A stretch of DNA of 64,000 bases. Source: an uncultured Prevotellaceae bacterium (GTDB lineage: Bacteria > Bacteroidota > Bacteroidia > Bacteroidales > Muribaculaceae). The stretch lies in the NCBI GenBank assembly GCA_900317835.1, contig ONIL01000011.1, positions 62,001 through 126,000 on the forward strand. Direction: 5' to 3'. The position numbers and the translations under genes are program-made. This document shows positions 37,956 to 49,165 of the stretch, piece after piece. A model generated the notes under the pieces. The model saw only the letters and a program-made list of their open reading frames with translations. It searched no databases and was not told the DNA's origin. Position 1 is the first letter of the stretch. Each line of letters starts with the position of its first letter.

Positions 37956-39188
37956 CTATTTGTTGAAAATATGGTCATAGATGAGTTGGGTGCCACCCAA
38001 GTGGGACTGGATATAGTTGCCCGCGGCCTTGCCGCATTGCAGGCGCAAGGGCTCGTTCTCGAGCAAGGGATCCATCGCTGCCGAGAACTCATCGGCGTTG
38101 TGGATGCTCATGGCGCCGTCCAGTTCGATAAGATCTTTGGCCTCCTGGAACTTGTGGTGCTTTGGACCAAAAATGACAGGGATTCCATAGACTGCAGCCT
38201 CGTTAATGTTGTGGATGCTCGCGCCGAAGCCGCCTCCCACATAGGCCGCTTGGCCATAGCGATAAAGCGATGATAACAGCCCGAAGCTGTCGATAATCAG
38301 ACAATCGGCATTCTCGATGTTCTGAGGAGTCGCCTCGCTATAGAAGCGTGCAGGACGAGAAATCTTGGACATCAGTACATGCAGGCGATGACGGTCAAAC
38401 TCGTGGGGTGCGATGATGAGCTTCATCTCGCGATGGGCATTGAAGTACGGGATGACGATATCTTCGTCAGGAGGCCAGGAACTGCCCATGACGAGGGTAA
38501 ACTTGGCATTCTCGACAAATTTTGATACTAGGGGGAACTCCTTGGCCGCGGCACGGACATCTGCCACGCGGTCGAAGCGCGTGTCGCCAGCCACAATGAC
38601 GTTCTCCACGCCGATTCCTGCCAACAACTCACGCGATTGTTCGTTCTGGACAAACAATGTGTCAAAACACTTGAGCATCTTGCGGAACATGCCGCCCCAG
38701 GGACGGAAGAAAATCTGCTTGGGACGGAAGATGGCCGAAATGATGTAGGTGGGAATGCCGAGGCGTTTTAATGCGCTCAAATAATTGCCCCAGAACTCAT
38801 ACTTGACAAATATGGCTACCGAAGGCTTCACAATGTCCAGGAATCGTTTCACGTTTCCTGGCAGGTCAAAGGGGAGATAAACCACCGTGTCCACCATGCT
38901 GAAGTTCTTGCGCACCTCGTAGCCCGAGGGCGAGAAGAATGTCAACAGGATGCGGGCATCGGGATTGTTGCGTTTAATCAGTTCGATGAGTGGGCGACCC
39001 TGCTCAAACTCACCCAGTGATGACGCATGGATCCAAATGTAGCCGCCGGCTGGGTCAAGTTTGCGTTGCAGTGTGCGGAAACAACGTCGTTGTCCTCGCA
39101 GCATCAGTTTGGCTTTGGGATTGCGCACGGCAGCCAGTTTCACGGCATTGCGGTAGGTGGCTACTCCTAGGTTGTAAATAGGATCCAT
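37956..39188 (-). CDS. waaA: 3-deoxy-D-manno-octulosonic-acid (Kdo) transferase
   Basis: Adds Kdo from CMP-Kdo to lipid A precursor at the inner membrane. 410 residues of the GT30 family: WIHASSLGEFEQGRPLIE near the N-terminus (catalytic Glu), FVKYEFWGNYLSAL, VMGSSWPPDEDIVIP and the C-terminal YVGGGFGASIHNINEAAVYGIPVIFGPKH. Length normal for the family. 36 nt downstream of an outer-membrane protein gene and followed by the LRR gene. Confidence 0.95.
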   Translation of the reverse strand: MDPIYNLGVATYRNAVKLAAVRNPKAKLMLRGQRRCFRTLQRKLDPAGGYIWIHASSLGEFEQGRPLIELIKRNNPDARILLTFFSPSGYEVRKNFSMVDTVVYLPFDLPGNVKRFLDIVKPSVAIFVKYEFWGNYLSALKRLGIPTYIISAIFRPKQIFFRPWGGMFRKMLKCFDTLFVQNEQSRELLAGIGVENVIVAGDTRFDRVADVRAAAKEFPLVSKFVENAKFTLVMGSSWPPDEDIVIPYFNAHREMKLIIAPHEFDRHRLHVLMSKISRPARFYSEATPQNIENADCLIIDSFGLLSSLYRYGQAAYVGGGFGASIHNINEAAVYGIPVIFGPKHHKFQEAKDLIELDGAMSIHNADEFSAAMDPLLENEPLRLQCGKAAGNYIQSHLGGTQLIYDHIFNK

Positions 39189-39224
39189 TTTTGGTCGTTG
39201 TCCTTTAATCGTTGGTGGTGAGTG

Positions 39225-40310
39225 TCAATAAAACTGTTGCAGGCGTCCGCTCTCCAGGTAGTGTCGGTCATGACGGCGTTTCCACATGTGGTTGTCTATG
39301 TAGAATCGGCATGAGATCTGTTGCCAGAATCCGCACTTGTTGTCGGTCGCGTGCAGTGTCAGGGAGCCGGTCAAGTCCACAAACCGATTGCTCACGACAT
39401 GGAAGGTGAGATCGGTGCGGCTGTAAATCTTGTTGTGATAGTATGGGTCGCCCAAGTTCAGACGACTGCCATAGGCGGGATACAATGGCATCATGTCCTT
39501 ACCCGCATAGAACGTCTCATCGAGTTGCAACCAATGCCACTTTGCTGTTGCGGTGGTGATCAATCCGGCATGGTTGATCCACTCGTCCTCTCCGCGATTG
39601 CGTTCCAGGGCGATGATGGAACCCGCCGAGAAGCGGAGCGAATCGAGCGCCGTGCGGTGCGACAGGTCGATCGACACCATCGGGTTGATGACCAGGTCAT
39701 CATTGACGTGTTCGTCGGGCAAATGGGCGCCAGACATGGCCAGGTGGCTGTACTGCACATGACCGCCCAGTTTCAGCGGGCCGCTCACTTTCCAGTCGGT
39801 GTTGAGCATGGCCGTGAAAGCCTCGCGGTCCTGTTCGGTCTGCATCTGCCGCCAGTCCACAGCAATTTCGGCATATCCGGTGGGTTTGATCAGTTGTGCC
39901 ATGACGCCGCGGATGTTGGGCTGCAGGTAGGCTAGGGAGTCGCTCCACAAATAGCGCGGCATCCGTTCCACCATCAGTGTGCGCGGCAATAGACCAGCCG
40001 TCACATGCCAGCCGTCGTCACGGTTATAGCGATAATAGATGGTGGGCAGGATTTTATACCCGCTCATGTCGTCAATCATGGGCTGGTACCACACGACACC
40101 GCCCTTGAGCACATGTTGGTCATCCATCAGCGACAGCCCGATTTCGGGGGCTAGACGCGTGAAGAAGAACGTCTGGTCGGGTGAGTATTCGTCGCCACCC
40201 TCACGGTTGCTGAGCAGTATGCTGGCGTCAATGCTCCATTCCACCTCTTGGGCTGCAAGTGGTGGAATGATGAGCAGGAGGGTCAATATGGCGACGAACC
40301 GATTAAGCAT
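39225..40310 (-). CDS. Probable outer-membrane beta-barrel protein, uncharacterised
   Basis: 361 residues with a signal peptide ([21 protein letters not shown]) and alternating aromatic/polar strands to the end (for example [14 protein letters not shown]), ending in FY, as expected for a barrel. No family recognised. The ATG overlaps the gltX stop by 8 nt, so it is translated from the same message. Confidence 0.7.
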   Translation of the reverse strand: MLNRFVAILTLLLIIPPLAAQEVEWSIDASILLSNREGGDEYSPDQTFFFTRLAPEIGLSLMDDQHVLKGGVVWYQPMIDDMSGYKILPTIYYRYNRDDGWHVTAGLLPRTLMVERMPRYLWSDSLAYLQPNIRGVMAQLIKPTGYAEIAVDWRQMQTEQDREAFTAMLNTDWKVSGPLKLGGHVQYSHLAMSGAHLPDEHVNDDLVINPMVSIDLSHRTALDSLRFSAGSIIALERNRGEDEWINHAGLITTATAKWHWLQLDETFYAGKDMMPLYPAYGSRLNLGDPYYHNKIYSRTDLTFHVVSNRFVDLTGSLTLHATDNKCGFWQQISCRFYIDNHMWKRRHDRHYLESGRLQQFY

Positions 40311-41838
40311 CAGCGGGCATCTGTATGTTCTGGGTACCGGCCTCGAGACGGGCGAGGGTTTCCTCGCGGCCCAGCAGCTCGGTGATGTCAAACATGTGCG
40401 GTCCGCGGCACTCGCCGACCACCGTGAGGCGGAAGGCGTTCATCACATTACCCTTGTGCAGGCCGTTCTTGTCAATCCAGTCCATGACGACCGCTTCACA
40501 GGCTTGGCTGTTCATGTCGGCGGTCTCAAGCAGCTTGGCCAGTTGGCGCATGAGTTCAGGGGTCTCGGGCTTCCAGCGCTTGCGGATGTCCTTCTCGCTA
40601 TAGGTTGTGGGGCGCACAAAGAAGAAGCATGCCTGATCCCACAGGTCAACAACAAAGTTGATGCGGCTCTTGACAAGGGACACCACGCGGGTGATGTACT
40701 CGTCACTGAAGTCGGCTACGTTCACGTCATGCGCCTCGAGCACGGGCTTGAACAGCTGTGCCAACTCGCGGTCATCCATATTCATCAGGTACTCGTGGTT
40801 GAACCACTTGCCCTTCTCGAAGTCAAACTTGGCACCCTTGCGCGAACAATGGTCGATGGAGAACTCCTTGATGAGTTCGTCCATCGAGAAAATCTCGCGG
40901 TCATCGCCAGGATTCCAGCCCAGCAGGGCCAGGAAATTCACAACGGCCTGGGGCAGGTATCCTGCCTCACGATAGCCGCTGGAGCGTTCCTTGCTCTCGG
41001 GGTCGATCCAGTTCAGCGGGAACACGGGGAAGCCCAGACGATCACCGTCTCGCTTGCTCAGTTTACCCTTGCCATCGGGCTTGAGCAACAGGGGCAGGTG
41101 AACAAATGCGGGCATTGTGTCCTCCCAGCCGAAGGCTTGGTAGAGCAGCACGTGCAGCGGGGCGCTAGGCAGCCACTCCTCGCCACGGATGACGTGCGAC
41201 ACTTCCATCAAGTGGTCATCGACGATGTTAGCCAGGTGATAGGTGGGCAGGTCGTCGGCGCTCTTGTAGAGCACCTTGTCGTCAAGAATCGACGAGTTGA
41301 TGGTCACATCGCCGCGCAGCAGGTCGTGAACCACAACATCCTGGTCGGGCTCAATGCGGAATCTTACTACCCATTTCTCGCCCTTGTCCATCAAGGCTTT
41401 AACCTCCTCGGCTGGCAATGAGAGTGAGTTGCGCATCATGCCGCGTGTGCGGGCATCATATTGGAAATTCTTGATTTCCTGACGCTTGGCCTCAAGTTCC
41501 TCGGGGGTGTCAAAGGCATAGTAAGCCTTGCCGGCATCAACGAGTTGCTGCGTGTACTTGCGGTACAGGTCGCGGCGCTCGCTCTGCTTGTAGGGGCCGT
41601 AGTTGCCGCCCTCATGCACACCTTCGTCGATGCCGATGCCCAGCCAATGCAGGGCTTCGTTGATGTACTCCTCGGCACCAGGCACAAAGCGGGTGCTGTC
41701 AGTGTCCTCAATGCGCAAAATCATGTCGCCCCCATGCTGGCGGGCAAACAGGTAGTTAAACAGTGCCGTACGCACGCCGCCGATGTGCAGCGGGCCTGTG
41801 GGTGAAGGCGCAAAGCGCACTCTTACTCGTCGTTCCAT
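40303..41838 (-). CDS. gltX: Glutamate--tRNA ligase
   Basis: 511 residues, class Ib synthetase. HIGH motif in [23 protein letters not shown] loop as KLSKRDG. No NQ-type shift is visible, so it is GluRS rather than GlnRS; whether it is discriminating cannot be decided. Last ATG region overlaps the downstream barrel gene by 8 nt. Confidence 0.97.
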   Translation of the reverse strand: MERRVRVRFAPSPTGPLHIGGVRTALFNYLFARQHGGDMILRIEDTDSTRFVPGAEEYINEALHWLGIGIDEGVHEGGNYGPYKQSERRDLYRKYTQQLVDAGKAYYAFDTPEELEAKRQEIKNFQYDARTRGMMRNSLSLPAEEVKALMDKGEKWVVRFRIEPDQDVVVHDLLRGDVTINSSILDDKVLYKSADDLPTYHLANIVDDHLMEVSHVIRGEEWLPSAPLHVLLYQAFGWEDTMPAFVHLPLLLKPDGKGKLSKRDGDRLGFPVFPLNWIDPESKERSSGYREAGYLPQAVVNFLALLGWNPGDDREIFSMDELIKEFSIDHCSRKGAKFDFEKGKWFNHEYLMNMDDRELAQLFKPVLEAHDVNVADFSDEYITRVVSLVKSRINFVVDLWDQACFFFVRPTTYSEKDIRKRWKPETPELMRQLAKLLETADMNSQACEAVVMDWIDKNGLHKGNVMNAFRLTVVGECRGPHMFDITELLGREETLARLEAGTQNIQMPADA

Positions 41839-41900
41839 GTTGTTCTTTATATATAATTAATGTATGTTCAATTCATTCTGTTTTGTCTGTCTATCGAGAA

Positions 41901-42677
41901 TCAGAGGAGCAAATCGGCAATCTGTGACATGGACGCGAAGTCCGTTTGGTCCACATGGGTAGGTGTGACCGTGACAAATCCGCGATTCAGCCAGTAGTAG
42001 TCGGTCAAGCCCTCATTTTTGTCGGCGATCTCAAATTCGCCGGTCAGCCAATAGTAGTCCCGACCAGTCGGGTCAACCCTGTGTTCCCACTCATTGACCC
42101 AGCGGCCCATGTCGCCCGTGGTCACCTTCATGCCCTTGAAGCCGTCGTCAACCTTGGGGATATTCACGTTGAGGCACACGTCCTTGGGGAGGCCGCCCTT
42201 GAGCACGCGCTCAGTCACATGCTTCACCACTGGCTCACACACGCTGGTATCGGCCTCGGAACTATAGTCGCCAAAGGAGAATGCCACACTTGGCACGCCG
42301 TGGAGGATGCCCTCAAAGGCGCACGCCATCGTCCCGCTATAGAGCGTGTTCAGGCCGCTGTTATAGCCGTGGTTGATGCCGGCAAGCACCAGGTCGGGCA
42401 TGTTGTCGGCCATGAGCTGGCTCAGCGCCAGCTTCACGCAGTCGGCAGGTGTTCCCGTCGCCAGATAGGCCGTGAAGCCTGGTTCCTGGGCGATTTTTGT
42501 GGTTCGCACAGGGTTGACAAACGTGATGGCGCTCGACTTGCCGCTCTGGTGCACGGCAGGAGCGACAACAAACACGTCGCCAAGCGTGCGGGCCACCTTG
42601 ATGAGCGACTTGATGCCGTTGTAGTTATAGCCGTCATCATTGCTGATGAGGATGAGTGGTCTTCTCTTGCTCTCCAT
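41901..42677 (-). CDS. surE: 5'/3'-nucleotidase SurE
   Basis: 258 residues. Metal-site motifs LISNDDGYNYNGIKSL (adjacent Asp pair), SGKSSAITF and AGINHGYNSGLNTLYSGT are intact. Dephosphorylates nucleoside monophosphates. Divergent from nagB. Confidence 0.96.
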   Translation of the reverse strand: MESKRRPLILISNDDGYNYNGIKSLIKVARTLGDVFVVAPAVHQSGKSSAITFVNPVRTTKIAQEPGFTAYLATGTPADCVKLALSQLMADNMPDLVLAGINHGYNSGLNTLYSGTMACAFEGILHGVPSVAFSFGDYSSEADTSVCEPVVKHVTERVLKGGLPKDVCLNVNIPKVDDGFKGMKVTTGDMGRWVNEWEHRVDPTGRDYYWLTGEFEIADKNEGLTDYYWLNRGFVTVTPTHVDQTDFASMSQIADLLL

Positions 42678-42700
42678 AAAAAGAATTCTGATTCGGGGTG

Positions 42701-42708
42701 CAAAGTTA
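42701..42708 (-). promoter_or_regulatory. -7 box of surE
   Basis: TAACTTTG on the minus strand, 23 nt before the surE start. Confidence 0.65.
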
Positions 42709-42741
42709 CAACTTTTTTATTGAGATTTTGCAGAAAAGAAG

Positions 42742-42749
42742 TAACTTTG
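42742..42749 (+). promoter_or_regulatory. -7 box of nagB
   Basis: TAACTTTG, 36 nt before the nagB start, back-to-back with the surE box. Confidence 0.65.
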
Positions 42750-42785
42750 CCACATCATAAATATATCTAATCTAATTCAAAGAAT

Positions 42786-43595
42786 ATGAGACTGATTATC
42801 GAACCCGATTACGAGAATGTATCAAAGTGGGCCGCTCGCTATGTGGCCAAGCGGATTAATGAAACAAAGCCGACCGCCGAGAAACCCTTCAAGCTTGGTT
42901 GTCCCACGGGAAGTTCACCATTGGGCATGTACCGTGAGCTTATTGAGATGAACAAGGCAGGCAAGGTGTCCTTTGAGCATGTGATTACTTTTAATATGGA
43001 TGAATACTGCAATCTGCCCGAGGAGCATCCCGAGAGTTACCACTCGTTCATGTGGAACAATTTCTTCTCGCACATTGATATCAAGCCCGAGAATGTCAAT
43101 ATCCTCAACGGCAATGCCCCTGATCTGGTCAAGGAGTGTGCCGACTATGAGGCGCGCATCAAGGCAGCCGGCGGCATCGATTTGTTCATGGGCGGCGTTG
43201 GTCCTGACGGACACATTGCCTTCAATGAACCGGGCTCGTCGCTCACCTCGCGCACGCGACAGAAGACCCTCACCCAGGACACCATCATCGCCAACAGCCG
43301 TTTCTTTGACGGCGACCTGAACAAGGTGCCCAAGACCGCCCTGACCGTGGGTGTGGGTACCGTTATGGATGCCCGTGAGGTGATGATCATCGTCAATGGC
43401 CACAACAAGGCGCGCGCCTTGCAGCAGGCCGTCGAGGGTGGTGTTTCCCACATGTGCACCCTGAGTGCCCTGCAGATGCATCCCCACGCTGTTATCATCG
43501 CTGACGAGATGGCTGTCGATGAACTCAAGGTGAGCACCTATCGCTACTTCAAGGACATCGAGCACAATAACCTCGACCCCGACACGCTGCTTTAA
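42786..43595 (+). CDS. nagB: Glucosamine-6-phosphate deaminase
   Basis: Converts glucosamine-6-phosphate to fructose-6-phosphate and ammonia. 269 residues; [16 protein letters not shown] (phosphate loop), [11 protein letters not shown] (catalytic Asp), [17 protein letters not shown] with the catalytic His. Length matches the E. coli enzyme (266). Monocistronic, ending at a terminator. Confidence 0.97.
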   Translation: MRLIIEPDYENVSKWAARYVAKRINETKPTAEKPFKLGCPTGSSPLGMYRELIEMNKAGKVSFEHVITFNMDEYCNLPEEHPESYHSFMWNNFFSHIDIKPENVNILNGNAPDLVKECADYEARIKAAGGIDLFMGGVGPDGHIAFNEPGSSLTSRTRQKTLTQDTIIANSRFFDGDLNKVPKTALTVGVGTVMDAREVMIIVNGHNKARALQQAVEGGVSHMCTLSALQMHPHAVIIADEMAVDELKVSTYRYFKDIEHNNLDPDTLL

Positions 43596-43618
43596 TAATC
43601 AGCAATAGATACAACAAG

Positions 43619-43652
43619 AACTCGGAGAGCACCAAGCCCTCCGAGTTTTCTT
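43619..43652 (+). terminator. Terminator after nagB
   Basis: 9-bp stem aactcggag / ctccgagtt followed by TTCTTT. Confidence 0.85.
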
Positions 43653-43664
43653 TGTAAAATAAAA

Positions 43665-43696
43665 AAGCTGCTCGAGCCTAACGGCGGGAACAGCTT
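43665..43696 (-). terminator. Terminator after the small acidic lipoprotein gene
   Basis: Imperfect stem starting aagctg / cagctt; on the minus strand it is followed by TTTTTT. Confidence 0.65.
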
Positions 43697-43725
43697 CAAA
43701 CTTTCTCTTGTTGTAAAAGTCTTGC

Positions 43726-43956
43726 TTACTCAGCGGGAGCAGCCTCCTCAGCGGGAGCAGCCTCCTCAGCGGGAGCGGCAGCCTCTTCGGCAACAACAGC
43801 AGCGCTGTCAACAACAGCAGCGGCGCTATCTACAACCTCCTCAACAACAGCGGTGGTGTCCTCAGCAACCTCAGCCTGCTCAGCATTGTTGGTGTTGGTG
43901 CAGGAAATCATGCTAACGCTAGCGATAACAGCAAGAGCTAAAACTAACTTCTTCAT
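43726..43956 (-). CDS. Small Ala/Glu-rich lipoprotein with tandem repeats
   Basis: 76 residues: lipoprotein signal (MKKLVLALAVIASVSMISC, Cys 19), then an acidic tail of alanine, glutamate, valine and proline (DSAAAVVDSAAVVAEEAAAP) ending in three near-identical AAPAEE units. At the DNA level the last ~50 bp (43733-43783) are tandem copies of an 18-bp unit, so repeat number may vary among strains. A TAATTTTG box on the minus strand (44013-44020) lies upstream. A start ten codons earlier would spoil the signal. Confidence 0.75.
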   Translation of the reverse strand: MKKLVLALAVIASVSMISCTNTNNAEQAEVAEDTTAVVEEVVDSAAAVVDSAAVVAEEAAAPAEEAAPAEEAAPAE

Positions 43957-44137
43957 TTTCTTTCGTAATTTTAAATAATAAAACAATTAATTTTCAGTTG
44001 TTAAAATCGGTGCAAAATTATAACAAAATTTTCACCTGCAAACTTTTTTCCGTTTTTTTTTGAAGAATTTTTCATTCCATCATTTCTCGAATCAAAAATA
44101 TTTGTTTCTTAATAATTGATTATCAGTAAAATAAGAA

Positions 44138-44170
44138 AACGAGCGATATTCATCAATCGCTCGTTAAATT
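44138..44170. terminator. Terminator downstream of the acyl-CoA ligase
   Basis: Perfect 10-bp stem aacgagcgat / atcgctcgtt with an 8-nt loop; T-rich on the minus-strand side. Confidence 0.75.
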
Positions 44171-44222
44171 TTGTTAAGGCTACGTCGGGCTTGCTGATTT
44201 TTCACCAATTCTGGCGCCGAAA

Positions 44223-45887
44223 TCAGTTACTGTAGAGGTAGCGTTTGATGCTGCGTTTGGGTGTTTTGTCAAATTCCGTTGCCATCAGCTGGATTTTGGC
44301 GATGCGTTCATAGGGAGCAACGAGTTTGTTCAACTCGGCGCGGATATCCTCCATCAGGCCAGGCAACTTGTCACGGGTAACACCCAACTGATCCATGGCG
44401 TCATAGTCGGGATATACCAGCGCAACGAGTTTACCCTCGCGCATGACGACGAGACTCTCGCTCACGTAGAGCATATTGTTCAGTTTCGCCTCGATTTCCT
44501 CAGGATAGATGTTTTGGCCGCTGGAGCTCAAGAGCATCGTCTTCAAGCGTCCCCTTATAAATAATGTGCCGTCGGCATTCAGGGTACCCATGTCGCCCGT
44601 GTGCAGCCATCCATCCTCGTGCAGTACCTTCTCGGTAGCGTCGGTGTTGTGGAAGTAACCCTGCATCACATTCTCGCCGCGCACACAGATTTCACCTGGA
44701 ATATTCTCAGGGTCGTCGCTCAAGATCTTGCACTCCATGATGCCAGGCAGGATGCGGCCAGCACTGTGGGGCACGAACTCACGCCAAGGTGTGTGGCTCA
44801 CCAGCGGTGCACACTCGGTCATGCCATAGCCGACAGTGAACGGGAACTTGATCTTGTACAAGAAGTCCTCGACCTCGGCATTGAAGGGAGCTCCACCCAC
44901 GATGACCTCTTCAAATTCGCCACCGAAGGCTTCAATCAGTTTGTTCCTGATCTGGCTATAGATGCGTTTGTCCAGATAAGGTACCGCCAGCGCCCAACGC
45001 AGCGCACCCCTGCTGATCATGGGCACGATCATCTTGCTGTAGATCTTCTCCAGCACCAGAGGAACGGTAAACACGACATTGGGTTTTACCTCGGCCATTG
45101 CCTTGACAAGAATCTTGGGTGAAGGGATGCGGCCCAGCAGCGTGATGTGACCTCCCACCGCCAGAGGCGTAAGCATATCGAACGCACACCCGAAGGCATG
45201 GGCCAACGGAAGGAATGCCAGGTCACGGGAACCCTTGAAATGCAGCCCCGAGTTGATGCCATACACGATGTTGCCAGCCAGATTGTTGGCGGTAATCATC
45301 ACACCCTTGCTGAAGCCCGTCGTGCCTGACGTGTAGTTGATCTCGACCAGCGCGTCGTTGGGAACCTCGGGATAGTGTATGTTGTTGCGGTAAAAACCTT
45401 GACCATATTCAGCGGCAAAGGCATCCTCCAGACCCTGCTTGGCCTGGCTGGCTGAGGTGTCACCTTCGCTCTCGGCAATGAGTGAAAGATCCTCGAGCAA
45501 GAAAACGGCGCGCACGCGCGGCATCTTGTCAAACTCCAGGTTCTCCCAAATGCTCTTGCTGATGAACAGCATTGTCGCCTCGCTGTGGTTGATGATGTGC
45601 TGGGCGTCGGCCGGGTTGAACTCCTGCAGGATGGGCACGATAACGGCACCATAGGTGATGGTGCCCATGAAGATGGTTACCCAGTTGGGGATGTTCTTGC
45701 CGATGAGGGCGATGCGGTCGCCCTGTTTCACGCCACTGTTCTTGAACAATAAGTGCAGTTTGGCGATACTGCGGGCAAAGTCACCATAGGAGAGGCGCTC
45801 GCCGGTATTGTAGTCTGTCAACGCGGGCAGTTCCCAGTTGTCGATGAAACTGCGCTCATAAATCTTGATCAGGTTTTCCTTCATCAT
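44223..45887 (-). CDS. Long-chain-fatty-acid--CoA ligase (AMP-forming)
   Basis: 554 residues of the ANL superfamily: P-loop-like NYTSGTTGFSKGV, VGYGMTECAPLVSHTP, HTGDMGTLNADGTLFIRGR, KTMLLSSSGQNIYPEEIE, and the C-terminal catalytic Lys near the end in KTPKRSIKRYLY. Activates fatty acids through an acyl-AMP; chain length not deducible. ATG 45887 (or 45884) is downstream of the promoter at 45910-45941; a start at 45941 is not. Confidence 0.93.
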   Translation of the reverse strand: MMKENLIKIYERSFIDNWELPALTDYNTGERLSYGDFARSIAKLHLLFKNSGVKQGDRIALIGKNIPNWVTIFMGTITYGAVIVPILQEFNPADAQHIINHSEATMLFISKSIWENLEFDKMPRVRAVFLLEDLSLIAESEGDTSASQAKQGLEDAFAAEYGQGFYRNNIHYPEVPNDALVEINYTSGTTGFSKGVMITANNLAGNIVYGINSGLHFKGSRDLAFLPLAHAFGCAFDMLTPLAVGGHITLLGRIPSPKILVKAMAEVKPNVVFTVPLVLEKIYSKMIVPMISRGALRWALAVPYLDKRIYSQIRNKLIEAFGGEFEEVIVGGAPFNAEVEDFLYKIKFPFTVGYGMTECAPLVSHTPWREFVPHSAGRILPGIMECKILSDDPENIPGEICVRGENVMQGYFHNTDATEKVLHEDGWLHTGDMGTLNADGTLFIRGRLKTMLLSSSGQNIYPEEIEAKLNNMLYVSESLVVMREGKLVALVYPDYDAMDQLGVTRDKLPGLMEDIRAELNKLVAPYERIAKIQLMATEFDKTPKRSIKRYLYSN

Positions 45888-45909
45888 AGTGCGAAAGGGT
45901 TTATTGCTG

Positions 45910-45941
45910 CAAAGATAAGCAAATAATTCCAATCCCTGCAA
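45910..45941 (-). promoter_or_regulatory. Promoter of the acyl-CoA ligase, TTG-N21-TATCTTTG
   Basis: Minus strand TTG (45939-45941) and TATCTTTG (45910-45917), 23 nt before the start. Confidence 0.75.
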
Positions 45942-46053
45942 CTAAAAAATAATAATTGACCATCATTCCATAAATCAGACCAATCCTTCAACCCCGAAAC
46001 AGCAGCTTCCTGAAAAAAAATCGCAAATCGTGCACGAGATTAAAAATAATGAT

Positions 46054-46061
46054 TACCTTTG
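46054..46061 (+). promoter_or_regulatory. -7 box for the gene at 46086
   Basis: TACCTTTG, 24 nt before ATG 46086. Confidence 0.65.
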
Positions 46062-46085
46062 CGGTGTAATCAAAATCAATTCATT

Positions 46086-46604
46086 ATGAAAAAGATATTA
46101 TTTTCACTCATTGCCTTGATGGCGGTCATGACCGTGCAGGCTCAATCCATCTGTGCCAGCTGGCGCAGCATGCAACCTGTTGTAGATACCGAAGAAGATG
46201 GCTCGTTCTCGGCCCAGAATCTTACTTACACTTTCTATGATGACGGGACTTACTCGTTTGTTAACGAGCTCACGTTTGCTACCAAACCGGCACCGACAAT
46301 GGCACTTGAGATTGCTACCAATATTGAGCTCAAGGGCACTTACACGCTCGAGGGTGACAAGTTGACGCTTACCCCCAACATGGATACTTATAAGCCTGAG
46401 TTGCTCAGCATCTCAATGAATGGCCATGTGGCCGATGACCCCACGATCAAAAACAATGTTAATGCGATGATCAACAGCGACATGTTCAAGTCGCAGTTTG
46501 CCGAGGTTCTTGAGAGTACTGTCAAGGTTACTGACTCGATGCTCGAAATGAATGATGGGGAGCATGTGGTCAATTTCATGAAATTTGCAACAATCAAGAA
46601 CTAA
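46086..46604 (+). CDS. Exported lipocalin-like protein of unknown function
   Basis: 172 residues: signal peptide MKKILFSLIALMAVMTVQA-Q, then beta-rich sequence with YTFYDDGTYSF and LKGTYTLEGDKLTL, the pattern of the lipocalin-like/DUF4923-type secreted proteins of Bacteroidales. Ligand unknown. It has its own promoter and terminator. Confidence 0.75.
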   Translation: MKKILFSLIALMAVMTVQAQSICASWRSMQPVVDTEEDGSFSAQNLTYTFYDDGTYSFVNELTFATKPAPTMALEIATNIELKGTYTLEGDKLTLTPNMDTYKPELLSISMNGHVADDPTIKNNVNAMINSDMFKSQFAEVLESTVKVTDSMLEMNDGEHVVNFMKFATIKN

Positions 46605-46626
46605 GTTCCTTTAGATAAAAGAAATT

Positions 46627-46662
46627 AAATCCCGCAAGCCGATGCAGGCCTGCGGGATTTAT
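46627..46662 (+). terminator. Terminator between convergent genes
   Basis: Perfect 10-bp stem aaatcccgca / tgcgggattt. Confidence 0.85.
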
Positions 46663-46700
46663 TCATTTGGGGATTTCCCTGAAATCGCGCTGTCGCGGCT

Positions 46701-47348
46701 TCAATGTGCTGGAAGCTTGTGGAGGATAGTGAGGCCGTCGCGCAAGGGAACGATGACGCACTCAACACGGGGATCCTGCTTGACACGGTCGTTAAAGGCG
46801 AGGATGCCTCGCGTCTGGGCCTCGCGCTGGGCCTTGGGGTCAACAACCTTACCTGCCCACAAGGTGTTGTCGGCAATGATGTAGCCACCGTCGTTCAGGT
46901 AGTCCATTACAAGATCGTAATACTCGACATACTGGCGCTTGTTGGCGTCGATAAAGACGAGGTCAAAGCCCCCACCCAGTTTAGGCACAATGTCGCGTGC
47001 ATCACCAATGTGCAGCCTTACACGCTTGCCATAGGGGGACAAGGCCAGGTGTTCACGGATGAAGTCTTCCTGCTCGTCGTTGATCTCGATGGTGTCCACC
47101 CAGCAATTGTCGTCGGCTAATCCCTCGGCAAGACACAGTGCGGAATAGCCGCTGAAGGTTCCCAATTCCAGAACGCGTCGTGGGCTTGCCATGCGGGTCA
47201 GCATCTTGATGAGCCTTCCTTGCAGATGGCCCGAGCACATGTGCCAGTAATAGTTCTGCACATGGGTGTCATGGTCGATGCGGGCCAGCGCTGCCGGTTC
47301 CTCATCGATATGCCCCAAGATATATTCCTCTAATTCTTCAGACAACAT
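46701..47348 (-). CDS. Class I SAM-dependent O-methyltransferase (CCoAOMT/COMT-like)
   Basis: 215 residues. SAM motif VLELGTFSGYSALCLAEGL, the metal-binding acidic segment LVFIDANKRQYVEYYD, then IADNTLWAGKV, typical of cation-dependent O-methyltransferases (family 3). The substrate is unknown. ATG 47348 (MLSEELEEYI) is preferred; one 45 nt upstream is possible. Confidence 0.9.
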   Translation of the reverse strand: MLSEELEEYILGHIDEEPAALARIDHDTHVQNYYWHMCSGHLQGRLIKMLTRMASPRRVLELGTFSGYSALCLAEGLADDNCWVDTIEINDEQEDFIREHLALSPYGKRVRLHIGDARDIVPKLGGGFDLVFIDANKRQYVEYYDLVMDYLNDGGYIIADNTLWAGKVVDPKAQREAQTRGILAFNDRVKQDPRVECVIVPLRDGLTILHKLPAH

Positions 47349-47394
47349 GATTCTATTGTCGGTGTCCCTTAGTGTTTGCTTGAGATAAACCAAT

Positions 47395-47424
47395 CGGGGT
47401 CGTCCCAGATTGTGGGCGGCCCCG
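47395..47424. terminator. Hairpin downstream of eno
   Basis: GC-rich stem cggggtcgtccca / tgggcggccccg with one bulge, just past the eno stop on the minus strand. Confidence 0.6.
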
Positions 47425-47456
47425 ACAGGGTCATGTCCTTAGAGATCTTAGTCAGA

Positions 47457-48791
<1,335 letters not shown>

Positions 48792-48817
48792 TCAATGCTG
48801 ATATTATTTAGCGACTG

Positions 48818-48825
48818 CAAAATTA
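48818..48825 (-). promoter_or_regulatory. -7 box of eno
   Basis: TAATTTTG on the minus strand, 53 nt before ATG 48764. Confidence 0.6.
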
Positions 48826-49112
48826 GTTAAACAAAAAGAAATAAACAAATTTTGCTGGTATTTGTTGTCGCCATCTCGCATTTCAGCTCCTACCTCTTGG
48901 TTAATTCAGATTGCTCTATGGAGCGATTTGTCGATAAAATGACCCCTTTTGTCTAAATATGTTGTAATGATAGTCCTTAAAAAGTAATTTTGCGACTAGA
49001 AATAAAATGAGGACATCAGTTACATTTTCATAACCACAAGTTTATAGTTTTTATTGGAGCACACATTAGATCCGCTGGCTTGAGTACAAGGTGGCGGATT
49101 ACTTTTGTTGGG
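48826..49112. other. Non-coding stretch
   Basis: About 290 bp between divergent promoters for eno and the L,D-transpeptidase. No gene, RNA or clear repeat seen. Confidence 0.6.
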
Positions 49113-49143
49113 TTGCGTAGTTATTTGCTTTATATTACCTTTG
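49113..49143 (+). promoter_or_regulatory. Promoter of the L,D-transpeptidase gene, TTG-N20-TACCTTTG
   Basis: TTG (49113-49115) and TACCTTTG (49136-49143). Transcription should start near 49149-49151, at or after the first ATG (49148), favouring the ATG at 49166. Confidence 0.75.
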
Positions 49144-49165
49144 CCTCATGAAATGCTTTAATGAT

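Noticed and set aside
40039-41421. 460-codon plus-strand frame over gltX
   Set aside because: Shadow of the glutamyl-tRNA synthetase gene on the minus strand.
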